Shown here: in pieces, positions 13,086 to 21,159 of the stretch
Layout of the letters: each line of letters begins with the position of its first letter
Position numbering within the stretch: position 1 is the first letter of the stretch
NCBI GenBank assembly: GCA_946894095.1
Contig: OX335658.1
Location: 17,537,001 to 17,601,000, forward strand
Source of the DNA: Incurvaria masculella
Taxonomy: Eukaryota > Arthropoda > Insecta > Lepidoptera > Incurvariidae
Direction: 5' to 3'
Length of the DNA stretch: 64,000 bases
Notes under the pieces: model-generated
Seen by the model: only the letters and a program-made list of their open reading frames with translations
What the model was told of the DNA's origin: nothing
Database searches by the model: none
Position numbers and translations under genes: made by a program

Positions 13086-13470
13086 AGGAGCGACGCCCGT
13101 GTTCTCTTAAAGCACAGCGACCACTGCAACGCCTGTGATTTCTTGAAGCACTGCGCGGTATGTGCTCTCCGGAAGCACAGCGATGTCTGTGCTCTCTCAA
13201 AGCACTGCGACGTCTGTGCTCTCTTGAAGCAAAGCAACGCCTGTGAGGTCTTAAATCACTGCACGGCCTGTGCTCTCTGGAAGCACAGCGACGTCTGTGC
13301 TCTCTTGAAGCACAGCAACGCCTGCGTTCTTTTGAAGCACAGGGACTTCTGTGCTCTCTTAAAGCACTGCGGCGCCTGTGCTCTCTTGAAGCACAGCGAC
13401 GCCTGTGTTCTTTTGGAGCACAGGAACGTCTGTGCTATCTTAGGGCACTGCGACACCTGTGTTCTTTTGA
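13086..13470 (+). repeat. Minisatellite, 27-bp unit
   Basis: About 14 imperfect copies of a 27-bp unit of the form CACAGCGACGTCTGTGCTCT + CTTGAAG. Since 27 is a multiple of three the array stays open in several frames; on the + strand (13143-13526) it reads a nine-residue Cys-containing repeat, roughly KHSDVCALL. No start context, splice sites or known domain support translation, so I treat it as a repeat. Confidence 0.85.
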
Positions 13471-13671
13471 TTAGGAATCTCAGTATGGTGTGGAAACCGT
13501 ATAAAATTATTCCACAAACAAAGTGACACGGTTATGTTCTCCGCCTCTACTCGGTCGCATTCAATAAAAAAACCCTTCTTTTGGATCAGTTAAATAAAAA
13601 TATCCTGGGATGACACCAAACAACTTAGATGCAATGCCTGGTCCATGACCACTTCTAATAAAAACAAATAG

Positions 13672-14250
13672 CCGATTGCGAGTCGGACTCTCACACGGAG
13701 AGTTCCGATTTATGCCGAAATCACGCTTTTTTTATGGGGTTCCCTTTAATTTGTATTTTTACTATTTGCTGTAATCGAGATGCACACCCTTCAAACATGG
13801 CGTGAAGGAGCACCTGGCCAGCCGGCACGGTTTTCGCAGTCTCTGTGAAAGTCCGATAGCCAATGGGCATCGTCGGGCGCCTTTTTTGTTAGGTCCAGGC
13901 GGTCGCCATGTGCCGCGCTTAACATTAAAAAAAACCGGCCAAGTGCGAGTCGGGCTCGCACACGAAGGGTTCCGTACCATCGAACAAGATTTAACACAAA
14001 AAATCACGTTTTTTGTATGGGGACCCCCTTTAATTCTTATTATTTTAAAATGTTACCTATTTGTTGTTATAGCGGCAAAATTAATACACACTCTGTGAAA
14101 ATTTCAGCTGCCTACCTATTACGGTTCATGAGATACAGCCCTGTGACAGACGGACAGACGGACGGACGGACGGACGGACGGACGGACGGACAGCGGAGGC
14201 TTAGTAATAGGGTTCCGTTTTCACCCTTTGGATACGGAACCCTAAAAATC
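13672..14250 (-). repeat. Two GGGTTCCGTA-family copies
   Basis: A partial copy at 13672-13765 (GCGAGTCGGACTCTCACAC) is followed by a complete one at 13929-14250, running from ACCGGCCAAGTGCGAGTCGG to a terminal GGTTCCGTTT..ACGGAACCC and including a (GGAC)n microsatellite at 14147-14190. Between them, 13780-13928 is unrelated sequence. Confidence 0.8.
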
Positions 14251-15339
14251 AACACATTACTGAACAGAATATATTCCTTATAAGCTACACTTTGGGCAGC
14301 TCGGCGGGCATGGAGGAAATTTTCTATTTAGTTTAGGATAGTATTAGTTGTTAGTTTATTTTAGTAAGTTGTTAGTTTGATTTTGTTTAGGGATTATGTT
14401 GTTTTTGTTCAAACCTTAATTTAGTTTCAGTATTTATATAGTGTATCAAAAGAAGAAGCTACACTTTTAACTGGTGTATTATGCTGCGTTATTTTCACAA
14501 AATTAATCTGTTCTGTTTCAAATTTTAAAAATCGGCCCCATGCCTCCTTTGAGTGTATTTCGCTATTTATTATACTTTCGGATGAGACTCATGGTCACAA
14601 TAATAAAAAATCACCCTGTATGTGTGCTCATGACGAAGTACAAGCAGGCGTATATTACTCAAGGAAACTTTTTATGAATAGATTTATGTTAACAACGGGT
14701 ACAATCTCGATATTTTATACACATTAGGAATATTTTTTCCAACAGTGTCCCGTAATGACAGCTTGGTGGTAGTTTATATGTATTAGCTTCATTATATAGT
14801 ATTTTATGTACAAACATTGTATGTTTAAGTGGATGTAAGATTTTTGTTGATGCTGCCGACTGTTTGGCGGAGCCCATTAGCAGGTAAACAATTTGGGACT
14901 AATCCCAAACTTTTACCTTAATGATGTAACATTTTCACCCACGCGCTCCCGCGTCGACACCTTAGTGGGAGTATGTACGAGCCTTTCCGATGTTCAGTGT
15001 CGATAATTTCGGGTTCGAACCCGGAACACCCACTTCCTTATCGGGCCGGCAACGAACGTATAAGGGCACTCATTTATAAGCAACGTTGTTAGCTCCGGGC
15101 CTTTTGTATAGTTTGAAACGAGCTTTTGTTATGTGAGGTGGTGGAGCTTTGAAGGGTCATACGGAGCGCTCTACAGTTCAGCTCGGACGCTTCTTGTAGC
15201 CTTTTGATTTAAATTACATGTCACCAGAAAATGGGTTATGCGATCCGTATTTTCCCTTCAGTTAAAGGTAGCGGCGAATTTAAGAAAAGGTCCTGTCAAT
15301 TCACCTGACTCCCCGTTCCATAAAAATAAGTATGTAAGA
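14251..15339. other. Intron sequence left of the interrupted SINE, no gene seen
   Basis: AT-rich. A weak SINE-like patch with a B box (GGGTTCGAACCCGG) lies around 15010-15040, preceded by an A-box-like ACCTTAGTGGG near 14960, but no body or tail is visible. Nothing else is recognisable. Confidence 0.5.
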
Positions 15340-15441
15340 CCGGCTCGTAGCCTAGTGGCGCGGGGACTGGCCTAGCGTACCAGAGACCTGGGTTTAATTC
15401 CGACATGCACCACTGTCTTTCTCTTCCGAGTTTGATAAGTG
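15340..15441 (+). mobile_element. 5' half of a tRNA-headed SINE, interrupted by the Polinton
   Basis: The head has an A box (TAGCCTAGTGG) and a B box (GGTTTAATTCC). It runs to TTTGATAAGTG at 15441, where the Polinton begins. The continuation of the SINE (TAAGTGCATTTAGTCCCGAA...) resumes at 30709. An uninterrupted relative in reverse at 33745-33955 has the equivalent of both sides joined, ending in GAATGCGAGCTG. The last six bases, TAAGTG, are the target duplication. Confidence 0.7.
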
Positions 15442-15512
15442 AGTAGTGTAAGATTGGGCAAGCTGAATCACTTTGCTAATCGCTTCGTTCTTCAGCATGC
15501 CCAATCTTAGGT
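15442..15512 (+). repeat. Left terminal inverted repeat of the Polinton
   Basis: 71 bp matching 30638-30708 in reverse, with three mismatches, all at 15496-15498 (ATG against CCC). The first 54 bp are identical. The repeat is itself nearly palindromic: TAAGATTGGGCAAGCTGAA near its outer end and TTCAGCATGCCCAATCTTA near its inner end, so a single strand could fold into a hairpin. It is shorter than the several hundred bp usual for Polintons. Confidence 0.9.
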
Positions 15513-16096
15513 CATTCAATATTTACTACTTTGGTAACACAAAATTCGGAACTCTGCATTTAAGTTTGACGTTGATATCTTTAAAACAGATTTTTTATTA
15601 CCTTCATCTTCTCACAAAGCCAAGATTCACACTCACTAGTACTTGTATCTCGATCAAAGTTTTCTTCCACAATGTTAACTCTTACTGACACCTAATTCAA
15701 TTTATAGCAATAAAACATTTCGTGTCACCAGTTCAAGTCATTATTACAGACACCAATGTATATCCTATTAAATCGCTAGTCTAATCAATCCCACGCTCGC
15801 TCGGTCGGTATCGGACACCAGACACCATGCAAGGGTGACTACTACATGCTACTAATGTGTGAACTTATAAATGATATTGTCATCTTATATAAAACGGGAT
15901 ATCTGTTTCAATGTTTGTCCGTTTGTATGGCTGAATAAAAATTCATTTTTAAATTTCATAGGATCTCGTTTGCAAGCGTCATGAAAAAATATACTCGAAA
16001 TGAAATACGTAAAATAATCTTATTTATACAGGTAGAGTAGGATGAAGGATGGGGTATAAGGAGATAGTCAAAACTAATTATTTAAAAAAAATATAT
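15513..16096. other. Polinton left-end spacer
   Basis: AT-rich sequence between the left repeat and the last minus-strand gene. The only positive-strand open frame starts within the terminal repeat without an ATG and resembles no protein. An AATAAA (read on the minus strand, 16096-16101) overlaps the stop of the gene to the right and probably ends its transcript. Confidence 0.5.
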
Positions 16097-16591
16097 TTAT
16101 TTAAAGATTTCTTTATCTACACACCACATTTTTAAAGCTATAACATTTTTTAAAGCACAACATTTCTTATGATTAATACAATTGTATTCGCATGATTGCT
16201 TACAATATGTCCGTATAATTTCGCTAAGGTTAGGGCAGTCATAATGCTCTAAATTTATTACATTACGTGCATCACACATTTCTTTTATCCAGAGTACCTT
16301 TTCTTCACCTTTACAATAAATTATTTTATCATCTAAATAAGGTTTGACATATTTATCGAACTCATACATATGCATGAAACCGTCCCTCCATAAAATGTCG
16401 CGGTTCTTTTCCAGCCAAATAACTTGTTTTTTTTCTTCAAAAGATAGTTTATTGTAAGGAAATGGAGATTTTAAAAGAAATACTTGGGTTTTATTATTCG
16501 AAGCTATAGCCAACTCCTTAGGAATGAATTCGTTATTAGAAATTTTGAACCCCTGTAGATCCAGTATAATACTGTTATCACCAGTCATCAT
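16097..16591 (-). CDS. Polinton-associated Maelstrom/exonuclease-like protein, 164 aa
   Basis: The N-terminus has SIILDLQGFKI, an RNase H-fold-like start (an Asp between a hydrophobic strand and QGF) seen in a family of Polinton-linked arthropod proteins. The middle has KSPFPYNKLSFEEKKQVIWL. The C-terminal third is rich in Cys and His (EHYDCPNL, TYCKQSCEYNC, HKKCC), which resembles the Glu-His-Cys-Cys metal site of Maelstrom domains. That fold assignment is my inference from pattern, not a search result. Its ATG overlaps the capsid gene stop as ATGA (16588-16591), so it is probably translated from the same mRNA by reinitiation. A second ATG follows immediately. The stop overlaps an AATAAA. 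A role in virion function or host RNA defence is unknown. Confidence 0.75.
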   Translation of the reverse strand: MMTGDNSIILDLQGFKISNNEFIPKELAIASNNKTQVFLLKSPFPYNKLSFEEKKQVIWLEKNRDILWRDGFMHMYEFDKYVKPYLDDKIIYCKGEEKVLWIKEMCDARNVINLEHYDCPNLSEIIRTYCKQSCEYNCINHKKCCALKNVIALKMWCVDKEIFK

Positions 16592-17805
16592 GTAATTTTC
16601 TTTACTATATTGCTTAAAGGCTTGTATTCAATGATGCTCTCATTTAATATGAGACAATAAGCTGTTGTTTTTTCAGGAAATTCCCTGTCACTCTCTATTT
16701 CTATTCGTACATCCACTGGACCAGATTTAATAGTTTCGTTCTGTCGGGAACAATCAACAACAAACAAAGGTGCTTTGCTTTTAAAATCGATTAAATCCAA
16801 CAACGGACTCGATTTACAGTCGTAGTAAGACTGTTGAAATTTTGAATAAAGCTCGTATAATAAAGAATACTTTTCTTCGTTAAATTTGATGGAGAGGGTA
16901 TCATACGGGTAATAATTAGAGTTTAAAAATACTTTCACATCTCTCACATTACAGTGATCGAATTGAGACATATCAAAATCTCCAGAATTTTTCCGATTAA
17001 TTTGAAGTCCTAGAATAACAAATCTGGGTTTTTCTAATTGGTTTGATGTCTTAATCGACCAAGTATGTTTCGTGGTTTGAGGAAGAAGCGGATATTCATA
17101 TAAATCCCAATTACGAAATTCCATTCTTAAAGTTTTATCTTTATCTAAATATTTTAGTAAATTTAAGCGTTCACGATCTGAGACTTTTACATGAGGCACT
17201 CTCCAAATAATTTTTGATATAGTTACATCGGAAAGATATTGACCTTCACCTAGCTTCAAAGAATTCAAATTTGTATTAGCCCTCAAAAGTATTAGCTCAT
17301 GTTTACAATTAATTACAATTTTTTTGTAATCCTCCGCAAATCCGAGAATTTTGTTAAGCGGTATGTTAACACTGAATCGCCCATCACTATTTCTGATACC
17401 ATTAACATTCCAACCCCATACGATACCTACTTTTGACTCTATCTCATTCATAGAGATATAAGATTTCATGGTTGTGGTAATTCCAGCATTTTTCACCCTA
17501 TCTATTTCTATACCATTGAGTTCATATCGTATATCTTGAAAAAGGAATAAAATCGGATTATTTGTTAAATTAAAGCTTTCAACCTTCGAGGGATTGTTGT
17601 CGGCTCCAGTCTTGTAAACATGGAAAACACCTTCAATGTACACGGAGCTTTCCGATGGTAGAATATACAGGTCTTGCTGATTTACAGGTATTCTAATCTC
17701 ATCATTATTGTTGAAACTGTTTACATATGGTTTGTATGCATGTACTTCTATGCTTTCAATAGAGTCATCGCGAGTCTGAGGCTCAGTTATGCTTAAAATA
17801 CTCAT
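16588..17805 (-). CDS. Polinton major capsid protein (double jelly-roll type), 405 aa
   Basis: Position between the penton-like gene and the left end, length and a mostly beta-strand composition fit the double jelly-roll hexon-type capsid protein of Polintons and adintoviruses. Recognisable stretches are the N-terminal PQTRDDSIESIEVHAYKPY, LFLFQDIRYELNGIEID around residue 90, and a C-terminal DVRIEIESDREFPEKTTAY, all of which recall capsid proteins of arthropod Polintons. The frame is intact from an ATG. The ATG overlaps the microprotein stop as ATGA (17802-17805), and the stop overlaps the next ATG in the same way. I assign it by family resemblance; a structure search would settle the fold. 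Confidence 0.85.
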   Translation of the reverse strand: MSILSITEPQTRDDSIESIEVHAYKPYVNSFNNNDEIRIPVNQQDLYILPSESSVYIEGVFHVYKTGADNNPSKVESFNLTNNPILFLFQDIRYELNGIEIDRVKNAGITTTMKSYISMNEIESKVGIVWGWNVNGIRNSDGRFSVNIPLNKILGFAEDYKKIVINCKHELILLRANTNLNSLKLGEGQYLSDVTISKIIWRVPHVKVSDRERLNLLKYLDKDKTLRMEFRNWDLYEYPLLPQTTKHTWSIKTSNQLEKPRFVILGLQINRKNSGDFDMSQFDHCNVRDVKVFLNSNYYPYDTLSIKFNEEKYSLLYELYSKFQQSYYDCKSSPLLDLIDFKSKAPLFVVDCSRQNETIKSGPVDVRIEIESDREFPEKTTAYCLILNESIIEYKPLSNIVKKIT

Positions 17806-17939
17806 TTTATTAGACCAAGCAATTTTAAAAAGGTTTTATTTTCTTTAGTCAATTTTTTCGAACGTCTTTCTTTTATGATACCCTGTGATTTACTGATACA
17901 TGGAGTTCTTATAACAACTACTTTATTGAATAGTATCAT
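17802..17939 (-). CDS. Conserved-looking 45-aa microprotein between penton and major capsid genes
   Basis: An open frame of 45 codons and a stop fills the whole gap between the two capsid genes. It begins MILFNKVVVIRTPCIS and ends LTKENKTFLKLLGLIK: a short hydrophobic start, a basic middle (KERRSKK) and an amphipathic end. Its ATG overlaps the penton stop as ATGA (17936-17939) and its stop overlaps the capsid ATG as ATGA (17802-17805), which is hard to explain unless it is translated. I recall similar short ends in other Polintons but cannot verify this. Possible roles are a cement or minor capsid peptide, or simply a coupling cistron. Confidence 0.7.
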   Translation of the reverse strand: MILFNKVVVIRTPCISKSQGIIKERRSKKLTKENKTFLKLLGLIK

Positions 17940-18610
17940 CTTATTTTCCTTAAATGTAACGATAAGTGTAGATTTTCTTTACGAAAATTAATTAAATCGT
18001 TGTTGCTATCGAGTATGCGAATAGTTGTGGAAGATACAAAGTTTCGATTGACAGGAAAATAAACTATATTCTCAGGTCTTTCTAGAATACGATATCCTGG
18101 TGGAACATTCGGAATAAATTCGTGAATTATGTGTGTCGGTCTACCGTTTGAAAATGATCCGTCAACAATATCACATTCGATTCTGATGGTGTTGGTTGAA
18201 ACAATGTTAACAGGAGACGATGAGTGATGTGTTATATTTGATTTAAGAAGTATTTTTGGAAAACCTAGCATTGGTGCAATCGAGTTCTCCTTTTTAAAAT
18301 TAATTGTTTTGGAACATCGAATGCTGCACTTTAAAGTATTGTTATTAGATGTTATATTTATATAAGAATCTTTGATGTTATCTTTTATGTAATCGCATAA
18401 ATCTTCCAGTTCATAGGAACCTTCTGGTATTTCCATTATTTCATTTTCACCATAGTAAAATTTATTGTTTCTGTGGTCAATATTCGGAATTGAGTTGAAT
18501 GTAGCGAAATAAAGCAATCCACATTCATACACATCATTTAACTCAATGGAAGGTAAATAATATGAGGTTAATTCGGATGTTGTACCAGAAACAGAAAGTG
18601 TGATCGACAT
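17936..18610 (-). CDS. Polinton penton-like minor capsid protein (single jelly-roll type), 224 aa
   Basis: It starts MSITLSVSGTTSELTSYY and has YECGLLYFATFNSIPNI, LGFPKILL and ERPENIVYFPVN, features of the small jelly-roll penton-like proteins encoded beside the major capsid gene in Polintons. Length is normal and the frame intact. The ATG lies 17 nt after the protease stop, with no promoter-like sequence between, and the stop overlaps the microprotein start. It is expected to form capsid vertices. Assignment rests on context and pattern. Confidence 0.8.
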   Translation of the reverse strand: MSITLSVSGTTSELTSYYLPSIELNDVYECGLLYFATFNSIPNIDHRNNKFYYGENEIMEIPEGSYELEDLCDYIKDNIKDSYINITSNNNTLKCSIRCSKTINFKKENSIAPMLGFPKILLKSNITHHSSSPVNIVSTNTIRIECDIVDGSFSNGRPTHIIHEFIPNVPPGYRILERPENIVYFPVNRNFVSSTTIRILDSNNDLINFRKENLHLSLHLRKIR

Positions 18611-18627
18611 TATTGCACTGAGAGATA

Positions 18628-19002
18628 TTAATAAAAATAACCGTTTTTATAGGTTTTCCAAAAAGTATCCAGAAATTTTATGCATAAGTGTCCACAGTTT
18701 TTTTGAAAATAGTTTTGATATGTTTTGTAGTTGTAAAAAATATTATTTGAGTTTAAGTAATGCACCAATTCCTTTGGTGGTGGTAAGTTTCCGAAACTAT
18801 CAAAGTATTCATAGTAATTATTAACTTTTACGTAGGCTACCCAGTGAGTTCCAGTATTCGAAGTACTATCCAAGTTGACGACACCGCATTCAATTTTATG
18901 TGGTTTACAAGGTAAGGAATTTCTCATGTAAACGCCCCTAAAATAAGGGATATCTTTAGTATGGTTTAGGATGTCTATATTGGTGAGCGCTCGTCTAGGC
19001 AG
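18628..19002 (-). CDS. Adenain-type cysteine protease of the Polinton, start uncertain
   Basis: The catalytic set of adenovirus-type proteases is visible: His in GTHWVAY, Asp in YFDSFG and Cys in QKNCGHLC (residues 28, 43 and 78 counted from the first ATG at 18927). This enzyme matures capsid proteins. The conserved N-terminal part of the family (ALTNIDIL...IPYFRGV) is present and in frame upstream of that ATG, but the frame has no ATG before a stop at 19030-19032. A CTG codon at 19000-19002 stands where the start would be expected, so I extend the gene to it. Possibilities are non-AUG initiation, reinitiation after the upstream gene (stop at 19011-19013), or loss of the start codon. The body is otherwise intact. 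Confidence 0.82.
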   Translation of the reverse strand: MPRRALTNIDILNHTKDIPYFRGVYMRNSLPCKPHKIECGVVNLDSTSNTGTHWVAYVKVNNYYEYFDSFGNLPPPKELVHYLNSNNIFYNYKTYQNYFQKNCGHLCIKFLDTFWKTYKNGYFY

Positions 19003-19010
19003 CCTTTGAC

Positions 19011-19751
19011 TTAGTTTTTTGATAAATTTCGGTATATTCCAAATCCATTTTTATACGGCTTAAGATGTAATCCGTTTCCGATGACAATAGATTTCATTGC
19101 TGCATTATGTCGTTGTGTCTCCTTAAGATTTTGTTGTCCGACCTTGTAATCGTTGACAGCTTTTGCAATTCCTGCAGCACCTCCAGCAAAGCTTCCTAAA
19201 GCCGACAGCCCCGCAAAAATGGGGATAAGAGGAAGAATTCCACCTGTCTTAGGAACGGCTATAACCCTCGGTAATTTGATATTTTTATGTTTTTTAATAA
19301 TTTTTTTGGCAACAGCGAAGGCATACTTGATTGCCAATTTACCGTCTTTAAGTTTAGAATTTTTTAATTTTGATTTTATCTCACGAATTATGTTTGAAAA
19401 ATTTCTTGATTTGGCTTTTACACCAGCTCCCACTTTCAATTTGGTTTTCATAATATTTTTAACCAACCATGACGCAATTTTTTCTCCTCTTCCGGATTTA
19501 TTAGACTTCGAGCGGATGTCTGCCATTTTCATCAACCTTAAATCAGCTTTATGGCGATTATCGAGATCTTTATATTTTGAATAAGCTATGTCATGTTTCT
19601 TACAATACTCATCTAATTCGTTAACACCTTTATCACCACGAACTAGCCTTTCTGTGAGTCTAGTTCCCGGACCGCAAAAATTATAACCAGGAATATGTAG
19701 TTCAAAAGGTAATTTATTTATAATCGAATCAATAAGTCCCTTTCCTTTCAT
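19011..19751 (-). CDS. PLA2-domain minor capsid / core-like protein, 246 aa
   Basis: Residues 20-60 carry a phospholipase A2-like site: the calcium loop YNFCGPGT (23-30) and the catalytic pair in CKKHDIAYS (His53, Asp54), as in parvovirus VP1 and adintovirus proteins that breach endosomal membranes. A very basic middle (residues ~80-170) suggests nucleic-acid binding. A C-terminal hydrophobic Gly/Ala stretch (LPLIPIFAGLSALGSFAGG) resembles the membrane-active part of adenovirus core proteins. I take the ATG at 19751; the frame continues two codons upstream only through a TTG. A TATA-like box at 19791-19797 and an initiator at 19763-19768 lie just upstream. Frame intact. Confidence 0.85.
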   Translation of the reverse strand: MKGKGLIDSIINKLPFELHIPGYNFCGPGTRLTERLVRGDKGVNELDEYCKKHDIAYSKYKDLDNRHKADLRLMKMADIRSKSNKSGRGEKIASWLVKNIMKTKLKVGAGVKAKSRNFSNIIREIKSKLKNSKLKDGKLAIKYAFAVAKKIIKKHKNIKLPRVIAVPKTGGILPLIPIFAGLSALGSFAGGAAGIAKAVNDYKVGQQNLKETQRHNAAMKSIVIGNGLHLKPYKNGFGIYRNLSKN

Positions 19752-19762
19752 CGCCAATCACA

Positions 19763-19797
19763 CAATGACCGTTTATATAGCCAGACTTAGATTTATA
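19763..19797 (-). promoter_or_regulatory. Candidate TATA-initiator promoter for the PLA2/protease/capsid cluster
   Basis: On the minus strand, TATAAAT (19797-19791) is followed 31 nt later by the initiator-like TCATTG (A at 19766), 15 nt before the ATG. The TATA box overlaps the stop of the integrase reading frame. A second TATATAA is closer to the ATG. Spacing matches arthropod core promoters; there is no transcript evidence. Confidence 0.45.
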
Positions 19798-20722
19798 ATT
19801 TATTTTTCATATCAATCCAGCTGTTCTCTGATGAAGGCAATCCAAGCCATTTGACCAATACTTGTCTACCTTTTCGTTTCAAAACTTTTTCGACAAGATA
19901 TATATCGGGATATCGAGTTTTTGAGATTTCTTGCTCGTAAAAACATCCAGATATAATTTGCTTATTCATGTCTTGTAATATGTATGACGGGGGATACCTT
20001 GTTTTTAAAGAAATAATTTTAAATAACTCGGTAGACCAATTAGGATGATAACCCTTTGCAAAAACACCCTTATACTTACTTATGCGAACATAATCACCGA
20101 CCTTACACTTTGGGATTGTTTTTTTTTAAATCTTTCATTTATTTTTTTCAATGTTGGCATAGACGGTATTGACATTATGAATATTGACGTTCGAAGGTGA
20201 AAATCCTGTTGTTCTATGCAAAGTATTGTTATACTCACTAATAACATCAGTAAGTTCATCTCCAACCCATTTATAGTTACCATTAAGACTAAATTTTTTA
20301 TATAGTTTGCTCTTTAATGTTCTTATAAATCGTTCTACGATGGAAGCTTTCTTAACAGAGTATGTAGAATAATGGTTTATTGCATATTTTTTCATATATT
20401 TTCTGAAAGTATCATTATAAAATTCTTTTCCAAAATCAGTCTGCATATTTTTCTGCTTGCGGCCTTCGTTCAAAATATTTTTAATTGCTTTACCGACATC
20501 TATTTTATTTTTTGTTTTTAAGGGTACAGCCCATGCATATTTTGAAAAGGCGTCGATTACAACCAATATTATTTTATAACCTTTATTAACTGTAGAAAAG
20601 TTTCTCATCTCCACTAAATCAGCTTGCCATAAGTCATCTATCCCGTAAATATTAACATATCGACGGGGGAAGTTCTTTCGAACTGGTTTATGCAGTTCTT
20701 CTACTACATCTTTTTTACTCAT
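19793..20722 (-). pseudogene. Polinton DDE integrase with chromodomain, frame broken
   Basis: The intact 5' frame (20135-20722, 195 aa) has the retroviral-type catalytic triad: Asp35 in WQADLVEM, Asp96 in QTDFGKEF and Glu130 in KASIVERF. A downstream frame (about 19793-20100) encodes a chromodomain-like end, including VEKVLKRKGRQVLVKWLG and SENSWI. The two are separated by A-rich runs at about 20124-20152 where the frame changes twice, so as written the catalytic part ends early without the chromodomain. Both breaks are in homopolymers, so sequencing error is possible. The N-terminal zinc-binding part usual in the family is also missing. The ATG overlaps the preceding stop as ATGA (20719-20722). 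Confidence 0.85.
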
Positions 20723-21084
20723 TTTTGGTCCTTTATTGCCTTGCTATACAAACGATCAACATCCGCTTTAGTATAAGCGTTTGTAATATACTGTGTTTTT
20801 AATATTTGAATCTCTCTCTTTATAGCATTTATTTCTTTATCATAATAATTAAGTTTCGTTTGTAATTCTTTCTTCAAGCAAAGTTCTTCAGTTTTTTTGT
20901 CCACATAAGACTTCGTAACAGCATCACTAGCTTCTTCAGGTGGGAGAAGTTGCTTTATTCTGACTGATTGTACATCAATATGCCCATCATCAGATCTATA
21001 CAATCCTAGTTCATTACATTTTCTTAATTCAGAATTTACCCGCAATCTTTTATGGACATGCTGTCCGAATTTGTCAATATTCAT
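20719..21084 (-). CDS. Polinton coiled-coil protein of 121 aa with a phage-fibre-like motif
   Basis: No function is assigned. The middle reads VQSVRIKQLLPPEEASDAVT followed by KSYVDKK, and ASDAVTKSYVD strongly recalls short motifs in the trimeric tail fibres of bacteriophages. From residue ~65 on it is a predicted coiled coil (KKTEELCLKKELQTKLNYYD, then INAIKREIQIL). A trimeric fibre or spike stalk is one reading, but it is short and has no obvious head domain. It has its own TATA/initiator pair at 21123-21157 and ends in an ATGA overlap with the integrase ATG, so both are probably on one transcript. Confidence 0.7.
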   Translation of the reverse strand: MNIDKFGQHVHKRLRVNSELRKCNELGLYRSDDGHIDVQSVRIKQLLPPEEASDAVTKSYVDKKTEELCLKKELQTKLNYYDKEINAIKREIQILKTQYITNAYTKADVDRLYSKAIKDQK

Positions 21085-21122
21085 ATTGGTTTCGATCTGT
21101 ATTTGTTCAATACTTCAAGAAG

Positions 21123-21157
21123 ACTGTATAATAATACTGAAATATCGGATTTATATA
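21123..21157 (-). promoter_or_regulatory. Candidate TATA-initiator promoter for the coiled-coil/integrase pair
   Basis: TATATAA (21157-21151) with ACAGT (A at 21125) 32 nt downstream and an ATG 41 nt further. It lies in the 75-nt gap between two genes. Confidence 0.45.
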
Positions 21158-21159
21158 TT

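Noticed and set aside
13086..13470. CRISPR array
   Set aside because: Units are contiguous and degenerate with no unique spacers, in a eukaryotic intron.
15000..15050. A tRNA gene around the B box GGGTTCGAACCCGG
   Set aside because: No acceptor stem or anticodon arm could be formed; probably an old SINE fragment.
15442..15512. A stand-alone MITE
   Set aside because: The inverted partner at 30638-30708 and the shared 6-bp duplication show it is the Polinton end.
15473..15688. Plus-strand ORF beginning in the left terminal repeat
   Set aside because: No ATG start, AT-rich composition and no protein-like pattern; opposite strand holds the genes.
19153..19584. Plus-strand ORF of 143 codons over the PLA2 gene
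   Set aside because: Shadow of the minus-strand gene, which has clear catalytic motifs.
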